Below are positions 62,701-64,000 of a DNA stretch of 64,000 nt, piece by piece (position 1 is the stretch's first letter; each line of letters starts with the position of its first letter). The translations under genes were made by a program, and so were the position numbers. The notes beneath the pieces are model-generated. The model saw only the letters and a program-made list of their open reading frames with translations. It made no database searches and was not told the origin of the DNA. The DNA comes from Pseudomonas sp. Choline-02u-1 (GTDB taxonomy: Bacteria; Pseudomonadota; Gammaproteobacteria; Pseudomonadales; Pseudomonadaceae), in the NCBI RefSeq assembly GCF_002836515.1, contig NZ_PJBC01000059.1, forward strand, positions 124,001 to 188,000, read 5' to 3'.

Positions 62701-64000
62701 TCGCGAAACCTGACACCGTCGGGCGCGTCCGGGGTATACAGCAGAACCGGGTCATCGGCATGGCTGAACAGCCACGCATCCATCACCCATTCGCCGTCGA
62801 TCATCAAGCGATGAATCGGGTATTGCGTGCGAGTGGTGCCAGCGCTTTCGTCCATGCTGGTGATGCTCTGCTCCAGCCATTGCAGATCGCTGCTGGCGAT
62901 ATGGCCTTGCAGTTGAGATTCCAGCGCGGCGCTTTTCATCTGGCGCTGAGTGATCGCCAATGTCGCATTGCGCCTGAACTCATAGCCTTCGCTCGTCGAA
63001 CTTTGCAGATCACTCTTGACCTTGTTGGTATAACGTTGGCCGATCCACACGCCCGTGACCGAGCGTGCAACGTTCTGTGCGGTGAGGCTGCTGACGTCGA
63101 TGCCTGGCGGGCCTTTGAAACGGGCCGAGCGGGAGAATTTCTCATCGAGAAAACCGACGCCGTCGGCATAGCCGTCGCGGTACAGCTGGGTGTACGACAG
63201 CGGTTTGGGGGTCAATGAGGGCACGATGGACATTGGCGCATATGCCCAGACGGTATCCGGGTCGACATCGTTGGCCGGGCGCTTGAGCAGACGATTCAGA
63301 CTGATTTTGGCTTGCTCGTGTACGTAGTCGTCAAATGACGGAAAATGACTGCCGGACAAGGCGTGCCGGTTGAATGCACGCAACGCGCCTTCGGCATCTT
63401 CGCTCAGGGTCGACAGTTTTCGACGATTGGCAGCAGTGGTCGAGCGATACCACAGGGGCGTGCTCCAGTCATAGTCGTCAACGCGCGTAGCCAGCACGTG
63501 TTCGGCCATCGCTTTCAGGCAAGCGAGATGGTCGCCACAGTTATCAAAGGTCACCTTTCGGTGCTCCAGCGCGTCAGGCTTGAAGCTCAGGCCCGCCAGT
63601 ACTTTGTGTAGCGTTGGGCGAAAGCGCATTGGTGCGCGGTTGATCAGGTAACCGGCCATGCTGTCGGCGGTGTCGCTATGCTTCGCCCAGCCCAATAGGT
63701 GGGTCTGGCATTCACGTTCACTGTCGAAGGCCTGAAACTGTTGCTCGCGTGGGGCTTGTGGCGTGCACAGCAAGATGCGCTTGATGGTGCCGCTGGCATC
63801 GCTCTGACGCAGTACCCACAAATCCTGCAATTGTGCGCCGTGCAGCGACAGGGTCGCGGCGCGCAGCTGCGGATCGCCGCCACTGCGCAAGCGCTGGATC
63901 AGTGGCAAATCACTGACGAGCAGGTGACCTTGCAGTACAGCCGTATGGGCGAGGGCGAGGATGCGTTGATCGAGCATTCGCTCAAGGGCGGGTTTGATGG
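59703..64000 (-). CDS. Large toxin-like protein with two ChaN/EreA-like domains (5' end beyond window)
   Basis: At least 1430 codons are open to the right edge with no stop, so the true start lies outside. The first 480 visible residues recall the N-terminal region of pseudomonad dermonecrotic/insecticidal-type toxin proteins. A strongly hydrophobic stretch (about 516-560, AGLIWTTVEWIAAVATAPFP) may insert in a membrane. Two related C-terminal domains follow (about 790-985 and 1107-1300). Copy 2 has LVIGEAHGDVSSKALL, TLYVEHV, ALDCTASYHL and IGSAHTNYN; copy 1 has LVIGAQPGSIASKQLL, RLYVEYL and ALDASTSYQL, with the Glu and His positions lost. The fold class is inferred from the GExH pattern. No secretion signal is visible in this part. 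Function is not established. Confidence 0.8.
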   Translation of the reverse strand, partial: IKPALERMLDQRILALAHTAVLQGHLLVSDLPLIQRLRSGGDPQLRAATLSLHGAQLQDLWVLRQSDASGTIKRILLCTPQAPREQQFQAFDSERECQTHLLGWAKHSDTADSMAGYLINRAPMRFRPTLHKVLAGLSFKPDALEHRKVTFDNCGDHLACLKAMAEHVLATRVDDYDWSTPLWYRSTTAANRRKLSTLSEDAEGALRAFNRHALSGSHFPSFDDYVHEQAKISLNRLLKRPANDVDPDTVWAYAPMSIVPSLTPKPLSYTQLYRDGYADGVGFLDEKFSRSARFKGPPGIDVSSLTAQNVARSVTGVWIGQRYTNKVKSDLQSSTSEGYEFRRNATLAITQRQMKSAALESQLQGHIASSDLQWLEQSITSMDESAGTTRTQYPIHRLMIDGEWVMDAWLFSHADDPVLLYTPDAPDGVRFREARLFNYLLQQQAGMIEYLTSRVGVSAQTRVRTFLENAKKQLPENLNKTTPSPARYDSTPATAAVSDLRSALYNMKLQRRIDNVDATTSSRAEMIAGLIWTTVEWIAAVATAPFPLLSLSTGLLLAFKDAMLALHAYRQGEHGEAFQHLLGYLFNSTGAVLTDLRPALRSLKPVHRPLRQAIATASNEQQNVVTLINQVEPQPEWNDMRVVVFRSQLYYTGKNPDALGRHLLYIPKPNSPDLVSTGILVVPNAKGMMVRSGMTGGAPKYDAVPETPGPHKDYGVADKYRQRVETVMNPQNRENIILRSQDYMGTNPHVILFGAAEELASTRTAYLLQVEKLTTDATRHFAELAPLPARAEVPAVAADTSIAQLIASDALKGKNLVIGAQPGSIASKQLLIDHVDELVASGFKRLYVEYLAGDVFYPKLEKMNKGGTWKHIKTHLKAVDRALGHEKDASYSYLALVRTAREKGLTIHALDASTSYQLEHAMVLADLSPLTPRSNSIRNFYSHKTLSADSAEVTEERWIALTEQTRMSTFDNTPGLADLHDAIAVRVEDIDLYQPQRVGLDSPGSIAGDAAAKGDYLVQTPTAYKAPQPVLKPAETAAVVDHFSDYDIAPSLRDDIARMLHKPYSMDSHYRPVLASEQVAYDAFIDSRKRLEKKARDTFTDYTPPEAPILPSLTSDTSFEGFLQQLSERRLNLVIGEAHGDVSSKALLKKHMKGLKQAGYDTLYVEHVLTDLHQADLNIFLQTQRMPDRLKTYLRHQDRGHMRAYEGNDTYTEVYQAAAKYNIRIKALDCTASYHLKGLSDEVVSRNEMLSYFATQVIEADQLANGPHKWVALIGSAHTNYNLGVPGLADTLSAVSLHVRDTATELARDIHRGTGQIVADVAEKRGIHHRGLRSDFLMEVAVAGKKKPAAAPSVSRSRLTHPGLFLIEYEGSSGARLVHKSKTGDIVVTPIQVNDKGLLFVDRWEKKDQGFKYLRTLIQMLETDVKLVQVT

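Overview
This is a GC-rich chromosomal window from a Pseudomonas, most likely of the P. fluorescens group. Three things point there: the full alginate gene order, gene neighbourhoods that match Pseudomonas chromosomes (dauB-dauA-dauR beside rhlB and estB; valS-holC-pepA-lptFG; lepA-lepB-rnc-era-recO-pdxJ), and many paired short palindromic repeats of two families typical of fluorescent pseudomonads. The identification rests on recognising protein sequences and gene order by eye; no database search was run.

Layout. Bases 1-13950 (minus strand) hold the alginate operon algD-alg8-alg44-algK-algE-algG-algX-algL-algI-algJ. algJ runs off the left edge, and the expected algF and algA are not in the window. 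Upstream of algD lies about 800 bp of AT-richer DNA with a dyad, a possible promoter and a possible gene remnant. Bases 14760-20071 carry yaaA, a polysaccharide deacetylase-like exported protein, a PIN-PhoH ATPase and moaC-moaD-moaE. Bases 20310-24084 form a D-arginine module: a periplasmic binding protein faces the operon dauB-dauA-dauR, and the two outward promoters share an operator-like dyad placed over the -10 box. rhlB and the esterase gene estB follow on the minus strand.

Bases 26568-31063 hold the general L-amino-acid ABC transporter aapJQMP behind a good sigma-54 promoter candidate and a leader of about 300 nt. Next come a GntR-family regulator with its own operator dyad, an MFS exporter of the CynX/NimT type, and a run of small housekeeping or accessory genes: NTF2-like, GIY-YIG, GST-like, glutaredoxin, yejK/ndpA, HU and rlmF. 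Bases 38798-44220 (minus) are valS, a small hypothetical gene, holC and pepA. A structured 274-bp element with 35-bp terminal inverted repeats separates pepA from lptF-lptG. Bases 47146-53202 carry lepA, lepB, a tiny coupled reading frame, rnc, era, recO and pdxJ. Then come mltF (minus), purL and a NIF3-like gene. The right edge is occupied by the 3' portion of a very large toxin-like gene with two copies of a ChaN/EreA-like domain, one of which has lost its signature acid and histidine.

The most unusual signals are the toxin-like protein with its degenerate duplicate domain, the two-armed inverted-repeat element between pepA and lptF, a palindromic repeat pair translated in frame inside the start of algK, the shared DauR-type operators, and a 29-codon reading frame whose stop overlaps the start of rnc. 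No tRNA, rRNA, CRISPR array or intact insertion sequence was seen.
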